This document shows positions 1 through 13,385 of a stretch of DNA of 64,000 nucleotides, piece by piece. Source of the DNA: Colius striatus (lineage: Eukaryota > Chordata > Aves > Coliiformes > Coliidae); assembly GCF_028858725.1 (NCBI RefSeq), contig NC_084759.1:84302944-84366943 (forward strand). Direction: 5' to 3'. Under the pieces are notes generated by a model. It made no database searches, was not told where the DNA came from, and saw only the letters and a list, made by a program, of their open reading frames with translations. Both the position numbers and the translations under genes were made by a program. Position 1 is the stretch's first letter. Each line of letters begins with the position of its first letter.

Positions 1-3000
1 CACCACTGCCACTCCTGGGCCATGCTTCCCAAGAGTATGTGTGTGTCTGTGCATGTGTACGGATTACTTAATAACCAAAAAATAAAAAATCATAGTTTTA
101 TTCTCCTATGACTATAGATTTTCTCTCCATTACCTAACCATAATGATTATATCTTTAATTTTAAAACATTCTGTGTTAACGTTAATTGAATACATTTATA
201 AATACTTGAACAAAATGTTGTATGTAGTGCTAAGTCACATCTATAATAGCTAGAAAGGGAGGATGTATTATCTGTGTTCCCATCTTTTCCTGAAGGTATC
301 ATATATTACAAGGAACAGGAATGTCATTTTGTTTGTAGCATTTCCCAGATGCTAGAGAAGAGTCATAATGTGCAATGCTGTCTAAGCATGTTTCTTTCTA
401 ATTAAGGAAATTAAAATTAATGAAATTATTAATTTTTTTTCTATTTTTAGGCAAGATGAACAGAAAAAAAATTGACTGTATGCAAATAGTTGGAGGAAAC
501 TCTGCAACACAGATTTGTCTGGCTGGCTGTATTTCTGAAAGCAGCAGTAGTGTCTATAAAATAAACTGTTTCCTGGGGAATCTGCTGAGCATCGAGCACT
601 CCTGAAAATCAGGTCACTTGTTTTTGTGTCAGAAAACAGTTTTAGGGACCTAACATCAGGCAGTCAGTCTTGAATGTACAGTGAAATTTACTGCTCCATC
701 TGTACAGTTACATCAATGTAATTTTTGGTATAGGCATCCTTTTCTTAGAATAAATTGTCTTGTTTGTCAAAGGTAAGCCATCTGAGGAGCTGCTTTCCCT
801 GTCAGAAAACAGTTGCAGTTATACGGGAAGGTCTGTAAATTGTTTCTGAGACCAATCAGCACAGCAAAGACATGAATTTTGAGAGAAGGAGGTAAAATTT
901 TTTTAAATGCAGTTTTGTTAGTATAAATGTAACTCACTATGAAGTCCTGCTGACATGACAGCATTGGAGACTGCATTTTTTTTACCACCTTAAATTGTGC
1001 TACCTGAGCTATCAAGAATGCATCTTGTGTACGAGCAGCAAGACAGGATCCTCACTGTGTTGATGAGAACAGGATGAGGAGTTCCAGATCTTTGTTTCAC
1101 ATGACCAGCAGAAGCAGGGGAAATGTCCTATATGGAGCTCTAAAAGTTGGAGAATTGAACTTCATTGATTCTTTGAGGAAAGGGGATTTATATTCCTGAG
1201 AGGCTGCTTCAGACACAGCCTGGGATTATGGTTAAGACAGTCTGAATGGTCACTCTCTTCCTCTGGTGCTGCTGGTAGGTGGGTGCCCAGGAATGTGGTT
1301 AAATGGGTACTCACAACTGGACTGGACAAGGCAGAAGCAACCTAATCTAACATCAAAATTAGTCTGCTTTAAACAGGGATCTGGACCAGATGGCTTCCAG
1401 AGGTCCTTTGCATCTTAGTTTATTTTAGGATTTTGTAGTGAGCCAGTTCTAGAGAAAGAAAGGAGGGACACAGCAAGTTTCCTCTTCTTTCTCCCTCCTC
1501 CCTTATAAGGAGGCTACTCTTTTGTGCACACAATTATTTAAGGTTCCGACCTATAAAAATCCAGTTACATAGTAAGCTTTATCCTTCACATACTTCTCCC
1601 TCAGTCTCATTAAGCAAGGCTGGAAACCTCTTGGGGGGAAATTGCCTGATTTATTTTTTTCAAAGACCACAAAACACTTTAACAGCTTTTTTTTTAATAA
1701 ATGCAGTTGCTACAAATTTGATACTACATCACTGGCAGCATCACCTGAATTCTCAAGTGCCTCTGAGAAATGATCCTCTGCTGAAGATCAAGAACTTCAG
1801 CTATGGTCCTGACCTAGAAAACAATCTAAGTATGAGTTGAAAGTGAGTGTTATCTGCTTACCTGATTTGCTGGTGTCTGGAACAGAAAGGATGACATTTT
1901 TGTTCTAGTAAGCAACCTTTTGAATAATAGACCCACGATCTGTCTGAAATCATGCAAACTCTTAATTTCTGCTGCTGGAAGGTGTGCTCTGGGTATTCTA
2001 CAATTGTGCTCCAAAAACCTTGTAGAATATGAAAGGTTTTAGTTCTGCTAATGATGCATGATATGAAAGATTAATGTTTGGATAGCTTTTAATCCCTTGA
2101 AACGTCTACTGAGGAAGAATATTTTTTCACTGAAGTGTATCAAATAGTATTGAAATAGTTTCACCTTTTAGAAAAATCTCATAGAATTAAAGGAAAATGA
2201 AGGCTTTTTTCCAAATGATCATTTCATAGATGTACAATGTTTTATGAAATTGCAGCATTTCTATGATATTTCTAAGATAACATAGATTATTGCTTATTAC
2301 CCAGTTAAAAAATATTTGTCATCAGTCTTTAATACTGGCAGAGAAACCAACTCTTCATTTCTAACGTCCTTTTTTCCAGTTAGAGAAGGCATGTGGTGAA
2401 ACAGTATACCTATGTCATTTTCCTGAGTTCTTTCTTACTGTATTCTCCAGTATCTTAAAGTCCTGAGTGATCTGTCATTTTTTTCCATAATGGAACTTTG
2501 ACTAAAATAGCATTTACTATATTCAAAACTCTGTTTGATTTGTTAATTAGCATCTAATGAATTTCAGATGGAAGAACAAAAGTTATTTACAGCCTTAAGT
2601 ATAATTATTAAGGCTGCAAAAGTAGATTCCAGAAAGCATTTTAATGTTACTTTACGTATTTAATCTGTATTCACCAGAAGTCTACTGAAGATTCTAACAT
2701 CCCCTGTGGACTTCAGAAGGGTGCTGAGCACTCACACATCTTGGGATTCTAAGCAGCAACTGGATATATTTTGCACAATTTGACTCAATACATGCAGACT
2801 GATCTTGTTACCACTTTCTAAGGAAGCACATAAAAAAAAGGTTTTTACATACAGTAGACATTTGCCTCATTAATCGTATTTCAGAGGAAGATGATATTTT
2901 GCAATTTCCCCTCTACATTTCATTATTTTGGCCCAAGATAAAAGAAAAACGGTAGCCCAGAATTAGCTCAAATTTCACACAGGAGTCTCAGAAGATTTAT

Positions 3001-4437
3001 AAGCAGATAGGTGCTACTCTTACCTTATCAGTCAAAGAAATGAGCGTTAGTTTTTGACACTATTCCCTCTCCTAGTCTGAGCAATGTTATGGGTACTTCT
3101 GCTTAAGAAAACTGCAGCAACCCAGATCGTACCTTCATCTCTCAAAACCTGTCAGTGCCTTCTTGAATGTCTTTCAAGACATGAGAGCTCCTGTGTGCCT
3201 TGGTCTCACAGAGTTCTGTTTTACCACTTTGTGTCTTACTCTCATAAGCTATTGAACTTCCACTTTCAATTGTATCCCTAATTCCTCTGCACTTGATACA
3301 GTTCTCAGCTCTAGATCCTCACTCTTTCTATTTGCTAGAAGTTGATCCCACCTGCTGTTCCAGATTTCATACAACACTGAACTTTTTGTTGCTGCCTATA
3401 TGCAGCCTTTGGATACAATTAGAAAATAGCATAGGCCCTTCTCTTTCACTGGTAATAATGCTGCTAGCTTCTAAACATGGAAAGCAAAGTACATTTATTT
3501 TCTCCATGCAAAAATCCTAGCTTTCCTTCATGTCTTAGGATTTTTTAATTTATTTCAAAAGTCTGTCTTTGGAAGAAGCAGATCCAGATTGAGGTGTCTC
3601 TATATATTGAGGCTATATATACACACACCTAAGCAGCATGACAGCTCTATTGCAGTATAGATAAGAACTGCTTACTCTGAGCTTTGGATCTTTCACTATT
3701 ATTAAGTCTGCCTACAGCCATATAGCAAATCAAATAGGGAAAGAGGAACTGGTTCGTAACATGAAGCCGTTATGACTGGAGACTGGCCATTAACCCTCTG
3801 AGTTCAGAGCATTCCTTCTTCAGACTAACTGCACTCCAGCCCATTAATGCCCATTAGTAGTTGAAGCACAGTAGGTGTGCTCTTAGATCATGTCTTTGAG
3901 TTTGGTTTCAGTTGAAAGAAATATACCCACATGCTCTGAGGCTGTCCCATTGTGCACACTTGAACACTAGAAGCAGTAAGGTTTGGAAGAGTTGCTTCGA
4001 AAGTTTGCTCCACATACAAATGGAAGTGCTAATTTAAACACATCCAAGTATGCCAGATGAAAGGTAATATGCTTTTATTCTTTCCCAGATATAAGAGCTC
4101 CTGCAGCACTAGAGAACATGTTTTTTTCTGCACTATGAACTTGTTACTTTCCCACTTCTGAAAGTATTTGTCTTGTCACTTCCTTATCCTGTCTGGTCAA
4201 TCCATCAAAGTAGCAGAAAAAGGATAAAAGCAACCAGATTAAAACTAAGCAAGCTATTTGCAAATCTGCTGATTAATTGAAGGGCTGCTAAGAAGGTTAT
4301 AGTAACTCAGTTTAGACATATGTAATTGTGCTATAGTCCGTGCTAAGAGTGAAGGAGCAGTGTCTGCCAGCCACTTCGTTTTCACTTGAGTGGCAGAGAA
4401 CTGTGGTTCATGTAGAGATACAACTTGTTTGAATTAG
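1..4437. other. Intergenic, AT-rich
   Basis: Apart from the old CR1 piece at 1320-1435 and a short TATATA/CACACA run near 3600-3630, nothing is recognised. Open frames here are short, lack start context and resemble no family. Confidence 0.6.
1320..1435 (+). repeat. Old CR1 3'-end fragment
   Basis: The wording TCTGCTTTAAACAGGG...TGGACCAGATGGCTTCCAGAGGTCC is a decayed form of the CR1 tail. The final ATTCTATG repeats are lost. Tentative because of divergence. Confidence 0.4.
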
Positions 4438-4500
4438 GTGGAAAAGAATTCTTTGTTTACATCACCAGTTCCCTCAGGATCCTCTCATTTGACCTTGCAG

Positions 4501-4641
4501 GAGAAGCCACTGAAACAGAAGGCATCAAAGGGAACTGCATCTACCAGTGGTAACCGGAAGAGCAGCAATATGATCTATGCCTCCCACACCACAGCCCACT
4601 TCTGCGGAGGTTTGGCCAAGCTCCCATTCGTGGTTGCTGTG
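4501..4641 (+). other. Exon-like open segment, 141 bp, unrecognised
   Basis: Preceded by a pyrimidine-rich tract and CAG (CCTCTCATTTGACCTTGCAG ending at 4500) and followed by a GTGAGA donor-like site at 4642. The interval is exactly 47 codons with no stop, so it would be a symmetric phase-0 internal exon. It reads EKPLKQKASKG, then TSGNRKSSNMIYASH, then FCGGLAKLPFVVAV. The frame stays open on both sides (about 4438-4863) without an ATG near the front. I do not recognise the protein. It could be a real exon of an unknown gene, a non-coding RNA exon, or chance. Confidence 0.25.
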
Positions 4642-4866
4642 GTGAGAAAACAAGGCTGTAACAAGTACTGCCTACTAATGAAGCAATGGCTAGATAATTT
4701 AATGATGCTTCTCCTTGGCTACAGTTGCAGAAATACATCTGGCTTGCTAGCATCCTACTCATTCTCTCACTGGAATATGAGTAAAGCTTGTCACCTCAGT
4801 GAGGTCTTCACTTCTGTGAACTTTCACGGAGAATATTTTCTGATTAATTTCCCTAAATCCTTATGA

Positions 4867-7800
4867 GCAGGATCTGAAATCTGAGTGGAATTACACTTGA
4901 GGTGAACATTGAATAAAGCATTAACTTCTCTGAAAGTGGGGGGAAGTGTAGAGAATTTGTCTTTACCATTATCTTCGAAAAGGATGAAAGTTGGACTGCA
5001 CTGGCCACCTACTAGGACTCTGTCACTTGAATATTTACCATGTCATCTCTATCATAGAACAGATAAAATAAATGCAACAGATATTTTTATTCTCAATTAG
5101 AAATGCCTAAAACTAAATATCTAAGAAGAGGGCAAGGCACACTTTATTAACTTTTAGCTTGTTACTGAATCTATGCCTCTCCTTTATTAATAGTCTGAAG
5201 ATCTGAATGGGCCTTTGGCCGATAGTATCTTCTGCTTCTTTGTTGAATATTATGTACAGTTTTCTCTCACAGTGAAACAAGGTTAAGGCAAGGTGACAGA
5301 CAGTTGCTCATCTCTTATCTTTGCATTATGATCATTGGTATGAAGTATAAGAAATTCTCGTCTAGAAACAAAAGCAGTGTCCCCAGAATGAACCACTTGG
5401 ATTGTGTTACTATCAAGTGGTATTGGGTATTTGTTTAAACCTAAGTTTTACTGTAGAGTTGATACATTCAATGCTCATTTGAGGAAAATGCATGGCTTAC
5501 ACTTTCTAAATGGAAAATCATGTTTTAAATGTCTACAATTAATCTGAGAAATTTATGCCATAATTAAAAATGAAAATCAAGATTTGGAAAACTTTTCTCC
5601 TTGTAAGCGTGGAAGTGAACCCATTGTCAAAAGTTTAGAGTAGTGAGAATCTCCAGTTGGCTTCTTAAAAACAGATTTAGGGGTCTAATTAGAGGTGCCT
5701 TTAGGAAAGAAACCTGGCCAATATTGAAAGCAATCCATTCTTCTGTGGTAGAAAAAAAAATGTTGCCATATTTAGAATATCAAGACTTTATCTTAAATAG
5801 CTAGCTAATATTGTTGTTATTGCTAATTAGTACCTTATTAAAATAATTAAAGTTATAGAATTATTGTGATCAATACTATTGTAGACATAATAGCAATTAG
5901 AACAATGTTTATATCTTGGAGAAGTTGAAATAATGTTGTCTAAGATCCCAGAAACAAATAAAGACAACTGTTCTTTATAACTAGTTTTAGGCACCTGATG
6001 TATCCAACTGCACTGGAGGCACAGCTCCCTCATCTCTGAAGGGAGGTGGCAGCTGCTCTCCTAGGAGCCTAAGGAGAGCATGCCAATGTTAAATGCCCCA
6101 GTGTTAGACACCTACAGCTGTTTGGTGTGAAAAACACTCCTGGTGACCACGAGAGTCAAATGTGAGTAGCAGGGAAATTTGGAGGCATCCATAGCAGAGC
6201 TATACAGGGAGGGGAATGAGCAGTGACAGGCTGGGCTTGCTAGGGACAGTGAGCAGCAGCCACTGGCATGAAGGAGCCAGTGGGAACCAGAAAGTCTCTG
6301 ACAGCACTGGGATAGTCACAAATGAATGTAGCAGCAAGATGTGCTGGAAAACAAGATCTCCAAGAAAAAGCTGTGAATGGGTCATGTCTGCATCCTGGCC
6401 AGAGCAACATCAGGTAATGAATATTCCAATTCCTCACATGCCAAGAAATGGGCAAAGAAAAGGGAGATGGCTCTTTGTAATAAACAGCATGATCTCTGTT
6501 TCTTGTGCATGATAGAGTGTGAATAGTGATCCCAGGATTTTTATACCCGTCTGAAAACAAATATATTCCTTCAAAAGGGTGAAAACAACCAAAAGACAAA
6601 GTCTAAAAATAAAAATAAATGCCTTTAAAGATTATATGAGGTAAGTACCCATCATTTTTTTGTTAATGGGACGTTTGACTAGTGAGGATTAGCAACTTCT
6701 TACCATATTCCTCAATAGCTTCTTTTTTTGAAATAGTGTAGGACATTTTGTTTGCCATAGAATAAGGTTTTATAAAGCCATGAAATAAACTATCAATACA
6801 TCTGAAATACCAACTGCACATCAGGGCTCCTGTACCTTTCCACAATCACCATTATTTTGCTAGATTCCATATACAATACATAGAGAGTAGGGAAGATGCC
6901 TTTAAATGTAAAGAGCCTGAAACATCCCTAAATCTAATGTATTTAATATCTCAGTTGACTGTGAAAAAGAATTATTAAATCCAATGAGATGAAACCCAGC
7001 AGAACAATATGGGTTTATAATATGGTAAAAAATGCTCCATTTTACCTTTGCATATACACACATTGTTATTATTATCTAGCAAGTATGTCAAGGGCATGCG
7101 TGCAGCATTCATATCAAAGGGGAACATTCATATTAAGCATTCGTATTAAAGGGGAGCTCTTATTAAAAAGCGGGCAAGTGAACTTGCTTTTCATACAGAA
7201 GTGACTGAGGTTTATCTGGTGGTGTGATGTTGCTGTGCTCAACAGTGTGTATTAAGCAATAAGATGTGACAGAGTACAGTGCTGAAGGTTAAAATATGAC
7301 TAAAAGTGCATTATGAGTCACAAGGCTGAGGGAATAGAGATTTCTGTCTGGGGAGCAAGGAAGTCATCTCCCGAAAATGGGCTGCCTGAAGTGACTTACG
7401 ATTATTGTATAAATATAGAAGAAATGTAATACTATAGTTAACTATGGATTCTCAGATCTCAAGGCACTTTATTGCCTGGTTGGATGGACGTAAGCATCAA
7501 CAAGGGATGCAGCTCCTTGAGATCTTTGAAGGTCTGTAATGCTTGCTCTGTCTCAGGCCAGTGTTCTACACAACAGCTTTGTAAACTGAATTGTTTCACG
7601 TCTAGGGACGTTCAGAGGCATGTCTTACACCATAATAAAGCTTACTGGAGATGCAAACAGTAAAGCTCTCACGCAGTCTAATGGCTCCACAGTGTGACTC
7701 GCATGCTGGAATCCCAGGAGCTACCTGGCAAGGACCAGCAGAGATCTCAGCGTGAACCAGGCAGAGAGAAGGAGAGAAAGGGACTCAGCAACAAGCACAC

Positions 7801-10800
7801 TTGGTAGCTTTCATCATGTGTACATGCAGTGTCTAACTCAGCTGCTCTTTTAAGACAGTTGCCCCATCAGTAAAGAGGTATGGCAAAGTCTATATATTCA
7901 TGTTGAATAGAAAGTATAGATTCAAGTTTTTAATTTCTAAATGCTTGTCGTCTAACTCACTGAAGAGCTTAACTCAGCTGATAAGCAGGAGCTTCACACT
8001 GAGCTCCATATTTTCAGGTTTTGAAATAAATTGTATAATTTTGGTAGCAAAGTTAGTATTAATTTTTAAAGTGTTTTGAATATATTGTTTTCAAGATAAA
8101 TAACAAATATTAAAAAGAAATAAATTTCTGGCTTAAGATCTGGAACAAGGCCAAAGTTAAAGTCTTATTTTATTTCACTGTAATATAGGACTTACTACAG
8201 AACATCATTTAAAATTAAAATCAATCTGTTAACCCAGTTATTATCTAGAAGACGTCAGTAAAATTAAACTGTCAGCTCTTATGTAGAAAATGAAGTAGTT
8301 TTTTTTTCCTTTTGAATCAAAAGTTTTGAGAACGTTCTTCTAAGCTCTAAATTTATACAATAATCTAATGAAGGTAGTGTCTTCTGTGTATTTCAATATT
8401 CAGAAGTCCATTTCTTATTTCTCAGTGATCAATATACATTTTGGAGTGTATGAACAGTTGGTCTTTATGGAGTTGTCTTTATTTATAGTATTGTCAGTGC
8501 TTTGTGTTTGCCTACAAGAGCTGTAGGTTAATTCAAAGCTGAAACAGACTCCCTGAGATATACCACTTCAAAAGATAAGAAGTTGACACCTGCCCTGTTC
8601 ATGAATAATTCTTCAAAAATAACATAAACAGCTTCCGAGGGGAAACTTCTGTTTATGATTAAGCAGCTTAAAGAAGCACTTTAAAACATAAAACAGGTTT
8701 TGCCAAGTGCAGATGCCTGTGAAGGCCAGTTCATGTAAAAATAATAATAAAAAAATAATCTCTACCTGATTTCATTGTTTTAAACAGTGTAATACATCAT
8801 GTGTTGACTAATTTAGAGTATTCAGTAAAAGCAGAAGTAATGATATTTTAACCAGCATGACCAGAACTACTGGTGAAGAGACTGGTCCTCAGTTTTTGTT
8901 GAGCAACATAATGGTGGAAAACTGGTCAGAAGACCTTTTAAATACTGATGAATATTAAAAAAAAAAATCTCTCTTTAACCTTTTCCCAAAACTGTGAACT
9001 GCAAATGCCACACAATAATTTAAAAATCTAATTTATATAAAAAAAATCTTTGCTGTTATTCTCTTCCTGTGATCAATTTACTTTCCCTTTAACTGCCCTA
9101 TCTTAGCTGAGGTCTGCAATGCACCATTTCCTGGGCTGCTTTGATGAAAAGGCCTCAGGCTCCTCTTACTCATCTCTCAAATCAGGAGCTTACTTTGCCT
9201 TCAAAAACATGCTATCGGGCATTCATGGTTTTTTAGGCAAAATGGTCTTAACTAGAAGTTAATTTAGTGTGGTGAACAATAAAAAAAAATGGAGAGAGAC
9301 ACAGAAAGCATAACAATTCATGGAAATATTTTTACCTCTGCCTGTGTTCACCCTTGTAGTTAGTGAATAAAATTACATTAAATATAATTTATAGTTCAAA
9401 CTCAATAATATGCTCCCAAGCCTGTATACAGATCTCCAGGATTCTTTTCTGGCTTTCTTACTGTTCTCATTGTTCTTGTCATTATCAGGCATTGTGTGCT
9501 TAAGGCTATCATTATTAACTGCAGTTTTTCCCCCAGAAAATTTCACTTTGTAAAGAAGAAAATAAAACCAAAAAAGGCTGGATATAGTAACATAGCAGAC
9601 AAGCCTCCTGTTCAACTATACATAACTATATTCTCAGAATAAATTAAACACTTCCCGAAGTTTTACTTGTCTTTACAATCAAACTTTTTTGAGCTTCAGA
9701 AATATCCAGGTATGTGTGTGAACATTTGTTGGTTATGTTTGTACACAGAAATATAAATAAAAATGGAAACCAGTTTACAAAAATAGTTATGACAAAGAGT
9801 CTCTACTATACCTGAAGAAACGGATTAAAGTTTCTGGTTTTTGATAAAAAGTTTACCCTGTGCTGAACTGGGATACCAGCTATGGCGTAGTAATTCCTCA
9901 AAACACCAGAGGAAAGCACAAAAGATCAGGTAATTCTTGCTTTTGCAAGTATTGGACTGAATTATAAGGCTAAGATTGTCAGCAAGCTAGCAAAGAGTTG
10001 AATAAATAGAATTATAGGAGAGAGACTACATCAGTGATTTGAGGTGCATAGAGATATCCATTACAGAAAAGACAATGGTGTATCAATAATTATTGTTATA
10101 TTGAGTCTACAACCACTTGCAGAATGTAGTTAATTTTAGTGTACCTCCAAAAAATCAGATGCTCATTTTACGATTCTTTAAATTACCCAAATCATTAGAA
10201 AGGTCTTCAATATCTTTCTGTCTTTACAAACAATCTCTGCACACTATTATAAAGAATAGACTTTGCACATGTACACTGTCTTCCAGTATTGTTCCTACAG
10301 ATGCAATTATACTTTTCTACTTTTTTTAGTATGTCCCTTTTGTTTTTACCCAAATATAATGCTAGTCCTTTTTATCATTATTCTAACTTTATTCTTTGAA
10401 GTATTGCTGCTTTCCAGGATAACTTTATGAACATGGTCCTAAATTCTTTGTTACTATGCTGTAGCAGTATGAAGACATTCCTGCTTTGGTCATGAGCAGC
10501 TTAAACAATCCAGGCGGCTTTGTGACAGTGATCTGCCTCTTTTTATTATTTAAATATTTTTTAAGTACTTTCATCTTTGTGACATTGACAACCAATATCA
10601 GCAAAGGTTTATATTTTCCTCACCATAAAAGCTCTGACTAATGCAGGAGCAAGCAATCATCCTAGTGGAAAGACTGGAGATAGACTTGTATTCAGTAGTC
10701 ATTTCCCACAAACAAGTGCAGCTGGATTTTGTCCGTTTCCTACGGACCTGCCCCAGTGTTACAAGCCACCATCTCAAATTCTGTTCACTACTTTGTAACA

Positions 10801-12243
10801 ATATTGGTTTCATTCCTTTTTGGAAAACGAGATGCCTATTAAGCCCTACCTAAGATTAGCTGTCTTGAGACAGAACATAAAATTGAAAAGTAACATAAAA
10901 CAGTATCTCTAAGGTCACATCACTGTAACATTCTGTCTAAATTGCAGCCACGTAACTTCCTTGATCAAATATTATGAAAGAAAATGCTTCTTATTGTCCT
11001 TTTAAGAAGTCGGGAATCTTGCATTTAGAAGGCTTATCTTAAGGCCAAAGCCCTTTGCAATGTTACTTCCGCAGGTATGTTTTATCCTGCTACCATGTCT
11101 AAAGGGAGGGACAAATAACATAGACATTGCTATATTCATTGTAGTTACAATATTATCCAATCCAAACGTAATTAGAGTACTAATATGTATGCTACTTGTG
11201 TGAAGGACAGTCTGCACCTTAAGATTTTTTAAATAACTGGTAACAGGCAGGCTGTTTAAAAAAAATTACAATTAAATGTGTATCTTTATTGTGCTGCATC
11301 TGTTCTCTGTCAGAATGAATCCTGCTGATCTTGGTTTCAAGGTTTCTATTCTGTGTGCTTTTAAACCAAGGTCAAGCAGTAGGCAGCAGAAGGACCTTGA
11401 AGGTGTCATTGGCTAGAAATACATAAGCTTTATAGCTACACCACTAATTATTTATCATTCAGAGAAAGAAATATAGATGGGCAAAATGATATAGGTACTG
11501 ATACTCCTGTAGCTGTATGCACACTAGAATGGCAAAAGACTTATGCTTAAGATTTTTTGAGTATACATGTATGAGTGAGTACAAATGTCTATATGATGAT
11601 CTGTGATCCTACCTCTTTCTCTGTGCCCAGAATACAATTGTTTACTATGTGTGCTACATTGCTCACACATGCAAGCTAAGAAGCCTGAGAAGTCTGGGAA
11701 GGAAAAAATCATTTAACAAAGCTGTCTGTCTAGTACGATTATATACTACTATGTGTTTTTTCAAGGCTAACCTTGAGGTGGTTTCTTTTCATTAAAAATA
11801 AAGCCCTTGGAATGAAGCCTTATACCTGAGAAGGCAGACATTTTTCTTGAGTGAAAAAAGTAAAAGATTATTTTAGTAAACCAGGCCCTTCCTTGTATTC
11901 CCTGTTGTGTTTTCCTTAATTTTGTGGTTGTCTCGAAGAATGTACAGCATTCTTGTACACTTTACTGGAAACTTATGGCTTCTCATACACCATATATTTA
12001 ATTTGAATCTACAGCAGAGTTTATAGGAATGGTTGGTTAATCTCTCAGAACAGAGATCCTATTTATCTGAGGCAACTGTGGCTTCTGAAAAGCAGCAAGT
12101 ACAGAGCTTTACATTTTTCAAATAGAAATCATGTAGACTGACACGTGAGACCCTCAGGAGAAATATTTTCACATAAAGACAAACCTTCTGGCCCCAAATA
12201 ACTCATCCTCTGTGCCTCCAACTCGACATAGCAGTTATTTATC
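4867..12243. other. Intergenic, AT-rich
   Basis: Contains the 32-bp duplication near 7105 and short A or T runs. Overlapping frames at 6200-6600 are open on both strands, with no coding signature I can support. No repeats of known family seen. Confidence 0.55.
7105..7166. repeat. Tandem duplication of a 32-bp unit
   Basis: GCATTCATATCAAAGGGG at 7105 recurs as GCATTCGTATTAAAGGGG at 7137, each followed by a diverged ATTAA-containing end. Confidence 0.7.
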
Positions 12244-12542
12244 AGGTGGTTGGGACATCCTTTTGTTTCTGTTGTATCTAGCAACAGGACAAGGGGTAAT
12301 GGGATGAAGCTTGAACACAAAAACTCTCATTTAAACGTAAGAAAAAACTACTTTACAGTGAGGGTGATGGAGCCCTGGCACAGGCTGCCCTGGGAGGGTG
12401 TGGAATCTCCTTCCTTGAAATTCTTAAAGACCCACCTGGACATGTTCCTATGTGACCTGATCTAGGTGAACCTGCTTCTGCCGGGAGGTTGGACTAGATG
12501 ATCTCTAAAGGTCCCTTCCAACGCCTACCATCCTATGATTTC
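12244..12542 (+). repeat. CR1 LINE, 5'-truncated, plus orientation
   Basis: Contains the standard 3' CR1 order: AGCAACAGGACAAGGGGTAATGGG-type segment, CACAGGCTGCCCTGGGAGGG, TGACCTGATCTAGGTGAACC, TTGGACTAGATGATCTCTAAAGG, and TCCTATGATTT at the end. About 300 bp, recent-looking. Confidence 0.93.
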
Positions 12543-13151
12543 TCATCAACTGTGGCTATGCTTCTGATGGTCTCTATAAGCGTAGCATACACAACTGTCT
12601 TGACTCCTGAGTTTTCCAACACAGATATTTCTTCAGGTACATCACCATACTTCAGCCCCTGGCCTTGGGTCCAGATCTCCCCATGTCGTTGCACACTGAG
12701 GATCTACCATAGCACACAGACCAAATAGGACCAGAGTAGGCATCCAAACCTGAGAACTGTGAACTGCACCTTATCCCCATGAGTCAGAAGTTCCCTTGAG
12801 CACTGGCTGCTGGCACTTTTAAGCTGTTTCCATATCAGCAAATAATGCTGTGATTCTGTAAGGCAAACCCATGAGAGCAGATCTACTGATTGAAGCAGCT
12901 GATGCCCACCACCTGACATGTACTACAGGCATTTCAGTGTGAATCACACTAGACTAGTTTTACTCTGGCTTTATAGATTAATTACTCACTAGAAGCTGAA
13001 GTGCCTTACGTAGACACTAGGACAGTATCTGACATTTCATTTTCATCAAGGAATCTAGTTTGTGTCCTCCAAGACACTGGAATCTGAAGTGAGGCACAGT
13101 AAGAAGAGACAAAAATGCAGTCTTGGTTCAAATTAAACTACGGAAGTAGAC

Positions 13152-13385
13152 ACACAAAAAGTTCCACTTAAACATAAGAAAAAACTATTTCACTGTTCAG
13201 GTGAGAGAGCAGTGGAACAGGCTGCCCAGAGGGGTTGTGGGGTCTCCTTCCTTGGAGGTCTTCAAGACCTGCCTGGACATATTCCTATGCAACCTGATCT
13301 AGGTGAACCTGCTTCTGCAGGGGGGTTGGACTAGATGATCTCTAAAGGTCCCTTCCAACCCCGACCATTCTATGATTCTATGATT
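13152..13385 (+). repeat. CR1 LINE, 5'-truncated, plus orientation
   Basis: Begins within AAAAGTTCCACTTAAACATAAG and runs to ATTCTATGATTCTATG. Same subfamily wording as the copy about 600 bp upstream. Confidence 0.94.

Noticed and set aside
4438..4866. 142-codon ORF taken as a complete gene
   Set aside because: Begins with GTG and has no ATG in its first 40 codons. Only the central segment has splice-like boundaries, so it is kept as an exon candidate only.
6200..6599. Overlapping open frames of 60-119 codons on both strands
   Set aside because: Neither shows a known motif, and mutual overlap on both strands suggests chance openness.
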